From Frankia nepalensis (GTDB lineage: Bacteria; Actinomycetota; Actinomycetes; Frankiales; Frankiaceae), in contig NZ_JADWYU010000131.1 of the NCBI RefSeq assembly GCF_016786325.1, positions 16,523-69,037 on the forward strand: 52,515 nt of DNA. The letters are read 5' to 3'. How positions within the stretch are numbered: the first letter of the stretch is position 1; the number at the start of each line of letters is the position of its first letter. Under the pieces are notes generated by a model. It was not told the DNA's origin, made no database searches, and worked only from the letters and a program-made list of their open reading frames with translations. Position numbers and translations under genes: made by a program. Shown in pieces: positions 16,401-24,672 of the stretch.

Positions 16401-17386
16401 GGGGTCTCCTGGGTCAGGATCGCGCGGACCGCCGCCGCGCGGGCGGCGTGCGTCGCGCGTTGCATCAGCGTTCCCGAGTTCACGGTGCAGCCCGCGGCCA
16501 GCGCGCGGGCCTGCAGGTCGGACAGGCGGTTGTTCAGGTCGAAGAACCCGCTGCCCGGCCCGAGCAGCGCCTCGGTCGGGAAGGGGAACGGGTGGGCCTC
16601 GGAGTCGGCCGTCTCCCCCCACGCGGTGGAGTTGATCACGATCGTGGGGAGCTGGCCGCCGAGCGCGTCCGGGAGGTCGGCGGGCGCGGCCGCCTCGGCG
16701 CCGGCCAGCGCGGCGAGCTCCCCCGCGGCCGTGGCGGACCGCGCGCTGACCAGCAGCGGGGCGGCCGGCCACACGCGGCGCACGGCGAGCGCGACCGACC
16801 GGGCCGACGCGCCGGCGCCGAGCAGCACGACGCTGGCCGGGGTACGGCCGGCGGCGAGCAGTTCGAGCACGGCCTGCGCCGCCCACGAGTTGGTGTTCAG
16901 GCCGATCGGCGCCGTCCGGGCCGCGGCGCCCGTCGACGAGCCGGCCGGCGGGCGCAGCACGGTGTCGACGACCCCGGTCGCGGCGGCCGACGCGGACAGC
17001 TGGCCCAGCCGGGCGGCGACGTCGCGCTTCCACGGGCTGAGCACGACGCCCAGCGTCCAGTCGGGGTCCGCGACGAGCGCGTCCGGGTCGGCGAAGGGCC
17101 GGGCGGCGCCGAGCGAGAGGCCGGCGGCCGTGACCGCGCTCGCGAGCATCGGGCTGCCGACGGCGTGCCGCGCGGTGGTGCCGATGGCACCGATGGCGAC
17201 CGTCGGGGCGGGCCCGCCGGCCGTGGCCCGGGCGCCGCCGGCCGGCTGGACACCGAGCGGGGCGAGCTCCGCGGCGAGGAAGGCGGCGACCGCCGCGCCG
17301 ACGACGTCGTCCTTCGGCGCCGGGCCCCCCTTCGGCCAGATCGGCGCGGGGGCGAGGCCTGTCCAGGCGGTCACGGTGGCGATCAT
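16397..17386 (-). CDS. shikimate dehydrogenase-like protein with altered NTD motif
   Basis: A 329-residue protein with the two-domain layout of shikimate/quinate dehydrogenases: substrate domain with GSPMLASAV (77-85) and SPWK (catalytic-type Lys120), then the NADP domain with GAGASAR (190-196) and late motif FFDLNNRLSDL. The usual G-x-N-T-D, whose Asp is catalytic, reads GLNTN here (Asn166). The protein may therefore act on another substrate or be non-dehydrogenase. It is coupled by 4-nt overlaps to the dihydroorotase-type hydrolase before it and the GntR gene after it, so it belongs to the catabolic cluster and not to aromatic amino-acid synthesis. Confidence 0.75.
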   Translation of the reverse strand: MIATVTAWTGLAPAPIWPKGGPAPKDDVVGAAVAAFLAAELAPLGVQPAGGARATAGGPAPTVAIGAIGTTARHAVGSPMLASAVTAAGLSLGAARPFADPDALVADPDWTLGVVLSPWKRDVAARLGQLSASAAATGVVDTVLRPPAGSSTGAAARTAPIGLNTNSWAAQAVLELLAAGRTPASVVLLGAGASARSVALAVRRVWPAAPLLVSARSATAAGELAALAGAEAAAPADLPDALGGQLPTIVINSTAWGETADSEAHPFPFPTEALLGPGSGFFDLNNRLSDLQARALAAGCTVNSGTLMQRATHAARAAAVRAILTQETP

Positions 17387-18837
17387 GCCATGCTCCCGGC
17401 GGGGGTCGCCGGGGCGAGGGCCGGCGTCGCGGTGGCGGGTGTCGAGGGAGCGGGTGTCGCGGTGGCCGGCGCCGGGGCGAGGTGGCGCCCGCGTGGCGCG
17501 CCGACGGCCTGGCCGTCCTTGGCGACGAGCTCGCCGCGCAGGTAGGTGGCCCGCACGGCGCCGACCGTCGGCCAGCCCGCGTACGGCGTCACCGGGTGCT
17601 TGGAGTGCAGCCGGTGGGGGTCGATCTCACCGGGCGCGGCCGGGTCGACGAGCACGAGGTCGGCGTCGGCGCCCACGCCGAGGTGGCCCTTGCGGTCGTC
17701 GAGCCGCCAGGTCCTGGCCGGCGTGTGGCAGCACAGCCGGACCAGGTCGGGCAGGGACAGCCGGCCCCGGTGCACCTCGGTGAGCAGCAGCGGCAGCATG
17801 GTCTCCACGCCGATGAAGCCGCCGTGCGCGTGCCACACGTCCGTCTCGGCCTGCTCCTCGGCGGTGTGTGGCGCGTGGTCGGTCGCGATGATGTCGACGT
17901 CGCCGGCGGCGATCCCCCGCCACAGGGCGGCGACGTCGTCGGCCGGCCGGATCGGCGGGTTCAGCTTCACCAGGTTCCCGTACCTGTCGTACGCGGTGTC
18001 GTCGAGCAGCAGATGGGCGACGAGGACCTCGACCGTGACCCGGTGGCCGAGCGAGCGCAGCAGCCGGACCCGGTCGAGGCCGGCGGCGGTGGACAGGTGG
18101 TGGATGTGCAGCTGGGTGCCCGCCACGCTGGCCAGCGTGCTGATCCTGGTGACGGCCTCGACCTCGACGACGGCCGGCCGGCCCTCCAGGTGGGCGCGGG
18201 GGTCGGTGCGCCCGGCCGCGCGCAGCTCGGCGGACAGCCGGCGCAGCAGGGCGTCGTTCTCCGCGTGCACGCCGACGACGAGGCCGGCGGCCGTGGCCGC
18301 GCGCAGGCCGGTGAAGATCGCGCCGTCGTCCGGGCACGGGTTGTCGCCGGTGGTCTGCCCCATGAACAGCTTCAGGCCCATCGCGCCCGCGGTGGCGAGG
18401 CCGGCGATCTCGTCCGCGTTCGTCTTGCCGAGCATCCCGTACAGCCCGAAGTCGACGTGCGCCTTCGGCGTGACCAGCGCCAGCTTCTCGGCGAAGCCAG
18501 CCGTGGTCTCCACCGGGGGCAGCGTGTTCGGCATGTCGACGACGGTGGTCACCCCGCCGGCCGCCGCCGCCCTGGTCCCGCTGGCGAAGTCCTCCTTGCG
18601 CGTCATTCCCGGCTCGCGCAGGTGGACGTGCACGTCGACGAGGCCGGGCAGCACCACCAGCCCGGTCGCGTCGAGCTCGCGCAGCCCACCGCCCAGCCCG
18701 GCGCCGACCGCCGCGACCCGGCCGTCGCGGATGCCGAGGTCGGTGCGTACCGCCCGGTCGTGCGAGACGACCGTGCCGCCGCGTACGACGAGGTCGAACG
18801 GCGGGCTCGCCGTGGCGGAACCGGTATGGCTGTCCAT
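17383..18837 (-). CDS. dihydroorotase/allantoinase/hydantoinase-family cyclic amidohydrolase
   Basis: A 484-residue metal-dependent cyclic amidohydrolase. Ligands are HVH (His70, His72) in DVHVHLREPG, the lysine to be carboxylated Lys156 (GLKLFMG), His191 (VHAEN), His246/247 (HIHHLS) and Asp320 (ATDHAPHT), so it should be active with two metals. It opens a cyclic amide or ureide ring. The motif KLNPPIR is closer to dihydroorotase, but no pyrimidine biosynthesis genes are near and the neighbours are catabolic. The last 30 residues are a Pro/Ala/Thr-rich tail. ATG 18837 has GAGGAGC upstream; the stop overlaps the next start. Confidence 0.85.
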   Translation of the reverse strand: MDSHTGSATASPPFDLVVRGGTVVSHDRAVRTDLGIRDGRVAAVGAGLGGGLRELDATGLVVLPGLVDVHVHLREPGMTRKEDFASGTRAAAAGGVTTVVDMPNTLPPVETTAGFAEKLALVTPKAHVDFGLYGMLGKTNADEIAGLATAGAMGLKLFMGQTTGDNPCPDDGAIFTGLRAATAAGLVVGVHAENDALLRRLSAELRAAGRTDPRAHLEGRPAVVEVEAVTRISTLASVAGTQLHIHHLSTAAGLDRVRLLRSLGHRVTVEVLVAHLLLDDTAYDRYGNLVKLNPPIRPADDVAALWRGIAAGDVDIIATDHAPHTAEEQAETDVWHAHGGFIGVETMLPLLLTEVHRGRLSLPDLVRLCCHTPARTWRLDDRKGHLGVGADADLVLVDPAAPGEIDPHRLHSKHPVTPYAGWPTVGAVRATYLRGELVAKDGQAVGAPRGRHLAPAPATATPAPSTPATATPALAPATPAGSMA

Positions 18838-18914
18838 GAGGGATGCTCCTCGGTCGCGTGTCCAGGGTGGCGGGGCGGGGCCCGGGATGACGGCGCGGCG
18901 GCGCGGCGCGGGGG

Positions 18915-20363
18915 TCAGGCGGGCAGCTGCATCGCCTTCACCTCGGTCAGCTCGGCGAGCCCTTCCAGGCCGTGCTCGCGCCCGTTCCCGGACTCCTTCA
19001 CCCCGCCGTACGGCGCGGACAGGTTGAACCCGCCGCCGTTGACGACGACCTGGCCGGCCTGCACCCGCCGGGCCACGGCGATCGACTGGTCGAGGTCGCC
19101 GCTCCACACCGACGCGGTCAGCCCGTAGCGGGTCCCGTTCGCCACCGCGACCATCTCGTCGACGTCGTCGCAGGCGTGCACGGTCAGCACCGGTCCGAAG
19201 ATCTCCTCCTGGGCCAGCGGGTGGTCGGGCGGGACGTCGCTGAACACCGTCGGGCGGACGTAGTAACCGCCGGCGGCGTCGTCCGGGAGCCCGCCCGGCG
19301 CGCCCGGGCCGCCCGCGAGCAGCCGAAGCCCGGTGTCGACCCCGGTCTGGATGTAGCCGGCGACCCGGTCGCGCTGGACCGCGCTCACTACCGGGCCGAG
19401 CCGGGTCCCGGCGGCCCGCGGCGGCCCGGCCACGATGTCCGCCACCAGCGCGACGAGCCGCTCCTCCACCTCGGCGAGCAGCGGGCGCGGCACGATCAGC
19501 CGGCTCTGCGCGCCGCAGACCTGGCCGTTGTTGAAGTAGCAGCTGCCGAGCACGGCCGGCAGCGCCGCGTCCAGCGGCGCGTCTGGCAGCAGCAGCGCCG
19601 GGTTCTTGCCGCCGAGCTCCAGCACGCTACGGGTGATCGTGGCCGCGGTCGCGGCGAGGATCTGCCTGCCGACGGCCCGGGAGCCCGTGAAACTGATCAT
19701 GTCGACGTCCGGGTGGGCGACCAGCGCCGCGCCGACGGTCGGGCCGGTTCCGCCGACGACGTTGACGACGCCGGGCGGCAGGTCGAGCTCGGCGAGCAGC
19801 CGGGTCGCGGCCCACGCGGCCAGCGGCTTCACCTCCGAGGGCTTGAGCACCACCGTGTTGCCGAGCACCACCGCCGACGAGATCTTGCTGACCAGCATGT
19901 GCAGCGGGAAGTTCCAGGCGGTGATCGCGGCGACCAGGCCGGCGGGCTCCCGCACGACGAGCGAGATGCCCTCCCGGCGCGGCGCGAGCACCGCCTCGGC
20001 CAGCTTCTCCAGGTGCTCCAGGCAGGCGACCGCCCGGCCGACGTGGATGTTGCGGGCGAACGCCGGCAGCAGGCCCATCTCGTCGATGACCAGCTCGGTC
20101 AGCGCGTCCGCGGCGGCGGCGAGCTTGCCGCGCCAGGCGTCCAGGTAGGCCATCCGCTCGCGCAGCGGGGTCGCCGCCCAGCCGGGCCGCGCGGCGGAGG
20201 CGGCGGCCAGCGCCCGCGCGACGAGCGCGTCGTCGGCCTGCCCGGCGTACCCGATCACCTCCCCGGTCGACGGGTCGTGCACCGCCATGGCGTCGGTGGC
20301 GGCGCCGGCGAGCAACTCGCCGGCGACGAGATGGCCGGTGACGGGCAGATCGCTTCGGGCCAC
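18915..20363 (-). CDS. aldehyde dehydrogenase (NAD(P)+)
   Basis: A 482-residue aldehyde dehydrogenase of the classical superfamily: Asn151 in WNFP, FTGSRAVG cofactor loop (225-232), general base Glu249 in ELGGKNP, nucleophile Cys283 in NGQVCG, and EEIFGPV. It oxidises an aldehyde to the acid. GTG 20363 follows AGGAGG by 6 nt. It lies 148 nt after the M20 gene and 77 nt before the cyclic amidohydrolase gene, on the same strand. In this setting it may oxidise an aldehyde released by the ring-opening or deaminating enzymes, or one made by the 2-oxoglutarate oxygenase. Confidence 0.92.
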   Translation of the reverse strand: MARSDLPVTGHLVAGELLAGAATDAMAVHDPSTGEVIGYAGQADDALVARALAAASAARPGWAATPLRERMAYLDAWRGKLAAAADALTELVIDEMGLLPAFARNIHVGRAVACLEHLEKLAEAVLAPRREGISLVVREPAGLVAAITAWNFPLHMLVSKISSAVVLGNTVVLKPSEVKPLAAWAATRLLAELDLPPGVVNVVGGTGPTVGAALVAHPDVDMISFTGSRAVGRQILAATAATITRSVLELGGKNPALLLPDAPLDAALPAVLGSCYFNNGQVCGAQSRLIVPRPLLAEVEERLVALVADIVAGPPRAAGTRLGPVVSAVQRDRVAGYIQTGVDTGLRLLAGGPGAPGGLPDDAAGGYYVRPTVFSDVPPDHPLAQEEIFGPVLTVHACDDVDEMVAVANGTRYGLTASVWSGDLDQSIAVARRVQAGQVVVNGGGFNLSAPYGGVKESGNGREHGLEGLAELTEVKAMQLPA

Positions 20364-20511
20364 GGTTCCTCCTGGGTGGGCGCGGGCCTGGCAGGCAGGC
20401 GGGACACGGCGGTGGTCAGGACGTCGCGGTGGTCAGGGCCTCGTGGTCGTCAGGGCGCGTAGCGGTGTTCGGTCGCGCTCGGTTCCGGTCAGCGGCGGAT
20501 CGCTCGGGTAC

Positions 20512-21987
20512 TCACCTCGGCGGGTCGAGCAGCGGGACGCCCAGGTCGAGGACCTCGGCGGCGCGGGCCTCGGCGCGCCGGGCCGACCGCCTGGCCGGGG
20601 AGCCGGCGGCGAGGTAGTGCTCGGCGTGCCGGGTCCCGGCCGACAGGAAGCTCAGCGCGAGCGCCCGCGCCCCGTCGGCGAGCAGCAGCCGGGCGCTCGG
20701 GGACGCGGACGCGGCGGCGAACGCCGCCTCGTGGTTGCCGCAGCCACCGGTCTCCAGCCGCAGCATCGGCTGGATCATCGGGATCGCCCAGGACAGGTTG
20801 CCGACGTCGGTGCTCGCGGCCCGCCCGGATGGCGGCGTGTACGTCTCGCCGGCGTCGCGCACGCTCTCAGGACCGTCAGGACCGTCAGGACCGTCAGGAC
20901 CGTCAGGACCGTCAGGACCGTCAGGACCGGCAGGACCGTCAGGACCGGCAGGACCGGCAGGACCGCCGGGGCCGCCGGGGCCGGCGAGGAAGTCGAGGTC
21001 GACGCCGTCGAACCGGGGGCAGGCCTGGGCGAACAGCCGGGACAGCAGCCGGTCGTAGCGGATCTCGGAGAACCGCGGCAGGGTGCGGCGCAGGGTCGGC
21101 TCACAGCCGGCGGCGAGCCCGCCGGCGCGCAGGCAGTCGCCGACCCGGGAGGTGACGCCCTCGAGCGTGCTGGCGTCGGCGGCGCGCACCTTCACCGTCA
21201 TCGCGGTCCGGTCCGGAATGATGTTGACCGCGTCCCCGGCGTGGTTGACCAGGGTGTGGACGCGGACGCTGTCCGGCAGCTGCTGGCGCAGCAGGCCGAT
21301 CGCGACACTCGCGACGGTGATCGCGTCGTAGGCGTTGCGGCCGCGCTCCGGGAACGACGACGCGTGCGCCGCCTTGCCCGCGTAGCTGACCGCGAGGGTG
21401 TCGTTGGCCAGGGTCGCCGGGCACAGCTCGTCCCGGTTGGCCGGGTGGATCTGCCCGGCCAGGTGGACGTCGTCGAACACCCCGGCCTCGATCAAGTAGA
21501 TCTTGCCGCCGGCGTTCTCCTCGGCCGGGCAGCCGATCACCAGCACCCGCAGCCCGGCCGCGTCGGCGACCGTCGCGAGCGCGGCGCCGGCGGCGACGGC
21601 CATCGTCCCGATCAGGTTGTGCCCGCAGGCATGCCCGATGCCGGGCAGCGCGTCGTACTCCGCGGTGAACGCGACGGTGAGCGGGCCGCTGCCGTACTCG
21701 GCGCGAAACGCCGTCGGCATGCCGGCGAGCCCGCGGGTGACGGCGAAGCCGTGCTCGGCGAGCGCGCCGCACAGCGCGTCGGCGGCGTGGTGCTCGACCA
21801 GCCCGAGCTCGGGGCGGGCGTGGATCGCCAGCGCGAGCTCCCACCAGCGGTCCAGGCGAGCGGCGAGCTGCTCCTCGACGCGGGCGACCAGCGCCGGGTC
21901 GGCGTCGACCACCCCCGCCAGCGACGACCCGCCCGACTCGCCGAACGCCAGCTCGGCGGGAGCGACGGCGAGCGCGAGGCCGGTCAC
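20512..21987 (-). CDS. M20 family amidohydrolase with collagen-like insert
   Basis: A 491-residue zinc amidohydrolase of the AbgB/IAA-amino-acid-hydrolase-like M20 group. GHACGHN (118-124), PAEEN (155-159) and the lid-domain segment AGKAAHASS are intact. It should cleave an N-acyl or N-carbamoyl amide. Residues 337-375 are thirteen G-P-x triplets, a collagen-like run not found in the family, encoded by a 9-bp tandem repeat, set between the lid domain and the C-terminal metal-binding part. GTG 21987 overlaps the stop of the permease gene (GTGA), so it is coupled to the importer. Confidence 0.85.
   Translation of the reverse strand: MTGLALAVAPAELAFGESGGSSLAGVVDADPALVARVEEQLAARLDRWWELALAIHARPELGLVEHHAADALCGALAEHGFAVTRGLAGMPTAFRAEYGSGPLTVAFTAEYDALPGIGHACGHNLIGTMAVAAGAALATVADAAGLRVLVIGCPAEENAGGKIYLIEAGVFDDVHLAGQIHPANRDELCPATLANDTLAVSYAGKAAHASSFPERGRNAYDAITVASVAIGLLRQQLPDSVRVHTLVNHAGDAVNIIPDRTAMTVKVRAADASTLEGVTSRVGDCLRAGGLAAGCEPTLRRTLPRFSEIRYDRLLSRLFAQACPRFDGVDLDFLAGPGGPGGPAGPAGPDGPAGPDGPDGPDGPDGPDGPDGPESVRDAGETYTPPSGRAASTDVGNLSWAIPMIQPMLRLETGGCGNHEAAFAAASASPSARLLLADGARALALSFLSAGTRHAEHYLAAGSPARRSARRAEARAAEVLDLGVPLLDPPR
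20871..20978. repeat. 9-bp tandem repeat encoding Gly-Pro-x triplets
   Basis: Twelve 9-bp units; the first six (20871-20924) are identical, GACCGTCAG, the rest drift (GACCGGCAG, GACCGCCGG, GGCCGCCGG). On the coding strand they give GPD/GPA/GPG triplets in the M20 protein. Slippage would alter the tract by whole triplets without a frameshift. Confidence 0.9.
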
Positions 21988-22811
21988 CGGCCACCTGCCT
22001 GGGCTCCGGACGCGGTCGGGGCGACGGCGAAGCCCAGCCGGTCGGCAAGCGCGACCAGGCCCGACGGCAGCACGTAGGCGGCGAGCCCGAGCAGCGCGGC
22101 GACGGCGGACGTCGCCCACAGCAGCTCGCTGTCCCGGTTCGCCAGCGACGTCGTCATCAGCTCCCCCACCCCTTCCAGCCCGGACAGCCATTCGGCGAGC
22201 AGCGCGGCGAGCACCGCCATGGGCGCGGCGACCCGCAGGCCGACCAGCAGGCTGCCGACCGCGTTCGGCAGCAGCCCGGTGCGCAGCCGGCGCGTGAACG
22301 GCGTCGCGTAGAGGTCCTGCAGCTCGCGCACCTCGGCCGGCAGCGACTCCATGCCGTCCAGCGCGGCGATCAGCAGGGTGAACACGGTGACCACGACGAC
22401 GCAGGCGACCGACGTGCCAAGCCCCCGGCCGGTGATCATGGTGAGCAGCGGCGCGACGCCGACGATCGGCAGGGTCCTGAACAGCAGCGCGTAGGCGGTC
22501 AGCGGCGTGCGGACCAGCGGCAGCCGGATCGCGACGACCGCGAGCAGCAGCGCCGCCGCGGCGGACGCCGCGAGCCCCAGCGCCGCGCCCTGCGCGGTGA
22601 CCCAGCAGCGCTCGGCCAGCAGCGGCGCGTTCGACCACGCCGCCTTCGCCGCCTCGGCCGGCGAGGCGACCTGGTAGGTGGGCACGTCGCCGGCCCAGAC
22701 GTAGAGCTGCCAGCCGGCGACGAGGACGACCAGCGCCCCGGCGACGCTGACCGCGTGGCTGCCCGGGCGGATCGCCGCGCCGCGGCGGCGGCCGTTCGAC
22801 GGGGCGTTCAC
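21984..22811 (-). CDS. ABC transporter permease (NitT/TauT type), subunit 2
   Basis: A 275-residue permease with about six membrane segments and an EAA-type loop (LQDLYATPFTRRLRTGLLPN) that docks on the ATPase. GTG 22811 has AGGAGG 6 nt upstream and overlaps the preceding permease stop by 4 nt; its own stop overlaps the M20 start. With the next permease, ATPase and lipoprotein it makes a heterodimeric importer of the nitrate/sulfonate/hydroxymethylpyrimidine group. Confidence 0.88.
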   Translation of the reverse strand: MNAPSNGRRRGAAIRPGSHAVSVAGALVVLVAGWQLYVWAGDVPTYQVASPAEAAKAAWSNAPLLAERCWVTAQGAALGLAASAAAALLLAVVAIRLPLVRTPLTAYALLFRTLPIVGVAPLLTMITGRGLGTSVACVVVVTVFTLLIAALDGMESLPAEVRELQDLYATPFTRRLRTGLLPNAVGSLLVGLRVAAPMAVLAALLAEWLSGLEGVGELMTTSLANRDSELLWATSAVAALLGLAAYVLPSGLVALADRLGFAVAPTASGAQAGGR

Positions 22812-23713
22812 CGGATCCTCCTGCGCAGCGGGGTCATCAGGGCGGCGGCCAGCGCGAACAGCGCGAGGGCCGCGAGCGCGGCGAGCAGCAGCGCCGCCCA
22901 CAGCACCTCGGGCTGGTAGCTGAACAGGGCGTTGACCATCACCTGGCCCAGCCCCCGGGTGCCGGTCGCCCCGGACCACTCGGCGACGATCGCGCCGACG
23001 AAGCAGGCCGGCAGCATCGCGCGCAGCCCCAGGTCGAGGACCGGCACGCTGTTCCAGAAGCCGACGTGCCACCACCAGCGCAGCCGGCCGGCCGAGTACA
23101 GCGCGCCGAGTTCGTCGCGGCCGCGGGCGGCGGCGAGCGCCGAGCCCGCGAGCATCGCCGCGACCGGCACCAGCCCGGACAGGACGGTCACCGTGGTCAC
23201 CAGCGTCTGGCCGCGGGTCATCACCAGCGCGAGCGCCGGGGTGACGGCGATCAGCGGCAGCGACCCGATGACGACGGAGGCACCGCCGAGCGCCGGGGTG
23301 AGCGCCGGCACGGCGGCGACGGCGACGACGCCGACGGCGGTCACCGCGAGCAGGATCCCGGCCCCGACGACCGTCGCGGTCAGCGTCGGCTCGGCGTTCC
23401 ACCAGATCATCGACCACTGGTCGTGCAGCGCCCGCACGGTCGCGACCGGGCCGATCAGGCTGGGGCCGAGCCAGCCGGTCGCGGCCAGCGCCGCCCACAG
23501 CGCCGGCAGCGCGGCGACCGCCGCCGCGGCGACGAGCACGCGGACCGGCGTCGACGGGCGCGCCGCTCCCGACACGCTCCGGGAGGCGGCGGCGCGCCGC
23601 GCCGTCGCCTTGTCCGGCGTCGAGGCCGCGGCGGATGCCGCCGGAGATGTGGCGGATGCCGCCGGGGATGTGGCGGCCGGCGCGGCGGCGGGTGCCGCGG
23701 TGGTCGCCGTCAT
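22808..23713 (-). CDS. ABC transporter permease (NitT/TauT type), subunit 1
   Basis: A 301-residue permease whose first ~55 residues are an Ala/Ser/Pro-rich extension containing the repeat ATSPAAS; about six membrane segments follow, with the EAA-like loop LGALYSAGRLRWWWHVGFWN. It starts at ATG 23713, overlapping the ATPase stop by 4 nt. It is only distantly similar to the second permease, so the pore is a heterodimer. Confidence 0.87.
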   Translation of the reverse strand: MTATTAAPAAAPAATSPAASATSPAASAAASTPDKATARRAAASRSVSGAARPSTPVRVLVAAAAVAALPALWAALAATGWLGPSLIGPVATVRALHDQWSMIWWNAEPTLTATVVGAGILLAVTAVGVVAVAAVPALTPALGGASVVIGSLPLIAVTPALALVMTRGQTLVTTVTVLSGLVPVAAMLAGSALAAARGRDELGALYSAGRLRWWWHVGFWNSVPVLDLGLRAMLPACFVGAIVAEWSGATGTRGLGQVMVNALFSYQPEVLWAALLLAALAALALFALAAALMTPLRRRIR

Positions 23714-24672
23714 CGCGCGGCTTCCAGGTCGGCGCGGATCGCGCGGCAGCGGGCCGCGAACTCGGCGCTGTCGCGCAGCTCGCGGCGGTCGGCGCGCGGC
23801 ACCGGCACGTCGTGGACCGCGTGCACCGAACACGGCCGCGGGCCGAGCACGACGACCGTGTCGGCCAGCAGCACCGCCTCGTCCACCGAGTGGGTGACCA
23901 GCAGGCAGGTGGTGGCGGTGTCGGAGACGATGCGCAGCAGCTCGAAGTTCAGGTCGGCGCGGGTGATCTCGTCGAGGGCGCCGAACGGTTCGTCGAGCAG
24001 CAGCACGTCCGGCCGGGTCGCCAGCGCCCGGGCGAGGGCGACGCGCTGGCGCATCCCGCCGGACAGTTCCCGCGGGCGCCGGCCCGCCCAGTCCGCGAGG
24101 CCCGTGATCTCCAGCAGGTGGTCGACCCACGCGGGGTCCTTCGGCAGCCTCGCCAGGTCGAACGGCAGCTCGATGTTGCGCCGCACCGACCGCCAGGACA
24201 GCAGGCCCGGGTCCTGGAACGCGAACCCGGCCCGGCGGTCGCGCCTGAGCTGGGCGGGTGCGACGCCGGCGACGTCGATGGTGCCGGCGGTCGGCTCCAG
24301 CAGCCCGGCGACCAGGCGCAGCAGCGTCGACTTGCCGCAGCCGGACGGCCCCACCAGCACGCCCATGCCGCCGACCGGCACGGTGAAGCTGACGTCGTCG
24401 ACGGCGGTGACCGCGCCGCGCCGGCCGGGGTAGCCAAAGCTCACGCCCTCGATCCGCAGCGCCGGCGCGCCGGCACCGCCGGATGTCGCGGGCGCGGCCT
24501 GCCCGCCCGGGCTCGCCGACACGGTCGCCGAGGCGGGGGCCGATGAGGAGGCCGGCGCGGAGGCAGACCTCGCGGACCTGGGTTCGGGCACGACGGCACC
24601 GCCTTCGTTCTCGCCGACGGCGGCCGGGCCGCCGGTCTGGGTGCGGCCGGCGGCGGGTGAGGCCAGGCTCAT
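23710..24672 (-). CDS. ABC transporter ATPase (NitT/TauT type)
   Basis: A 320-residue ATPase. After a ~70-residue Ala/Ser/Gly-rich extension the domain shows Walker A GPSGCGKST, Q-loop FQDPGLLSW, signature LSGGMRQR, Walker B LLLDEPFG and switch VTHSVDEA. It powers the importer formed by the two permeases that follow. ATG 24672 has GGGAGG 8 nt upstream and overlaps the amidohydrolase stop by 4 nt. The N-terminal extension is unusual for the family; a start nearer the domain cannot be excluded. Confidence 0.92.
   Translation of the reverse strand: MSLASPAAGRTQTGGPAAVGENEGGAVVPEPRSARSASAPASSSAPASATVSASPGGQAAPATSGGAGAPALRIEGVSFGYPGRRGAVTAVDDVSFTVPVGGMGVLVGPSGCGKSTLLRLVAGLLEPTAGTIDVAGVAPAQLRRDRRAGFAFQDPGLLSWRSVRRNIELPFDLARLPKDPAWVDHLLEITGLADWAGRRPRELSGGMRQRVALARALATRPDVLLLDEPFGALDEITRADLNFELLRIVSDTATTCLLVTHSVDEAVLLADTVVVLGPRPCSVHAVHDVPVPRADRRELRDSAEFAARCRAIRADLEAAR

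Noticed and set aside
16397-17386. aroE of the shikimate pathway
   Set aside because: Catalytic Asp is replaced and the genomic context is a nitrogen-compound catabolic operon.
17383-18837. Biosynthetic dihydroorotase (pyrC)
   Set aside because: No pyrimidine biosynthesis genes flank it; it is coupled to catabolic genes and carries an unusual tail, so a housekeeping role is not supported.
20871-20978. CRISPR-like array
   Set aside because: Repeats are contiguous 9-mers without spacers and lie in frame inside a coding gene; no cas genes nearby.
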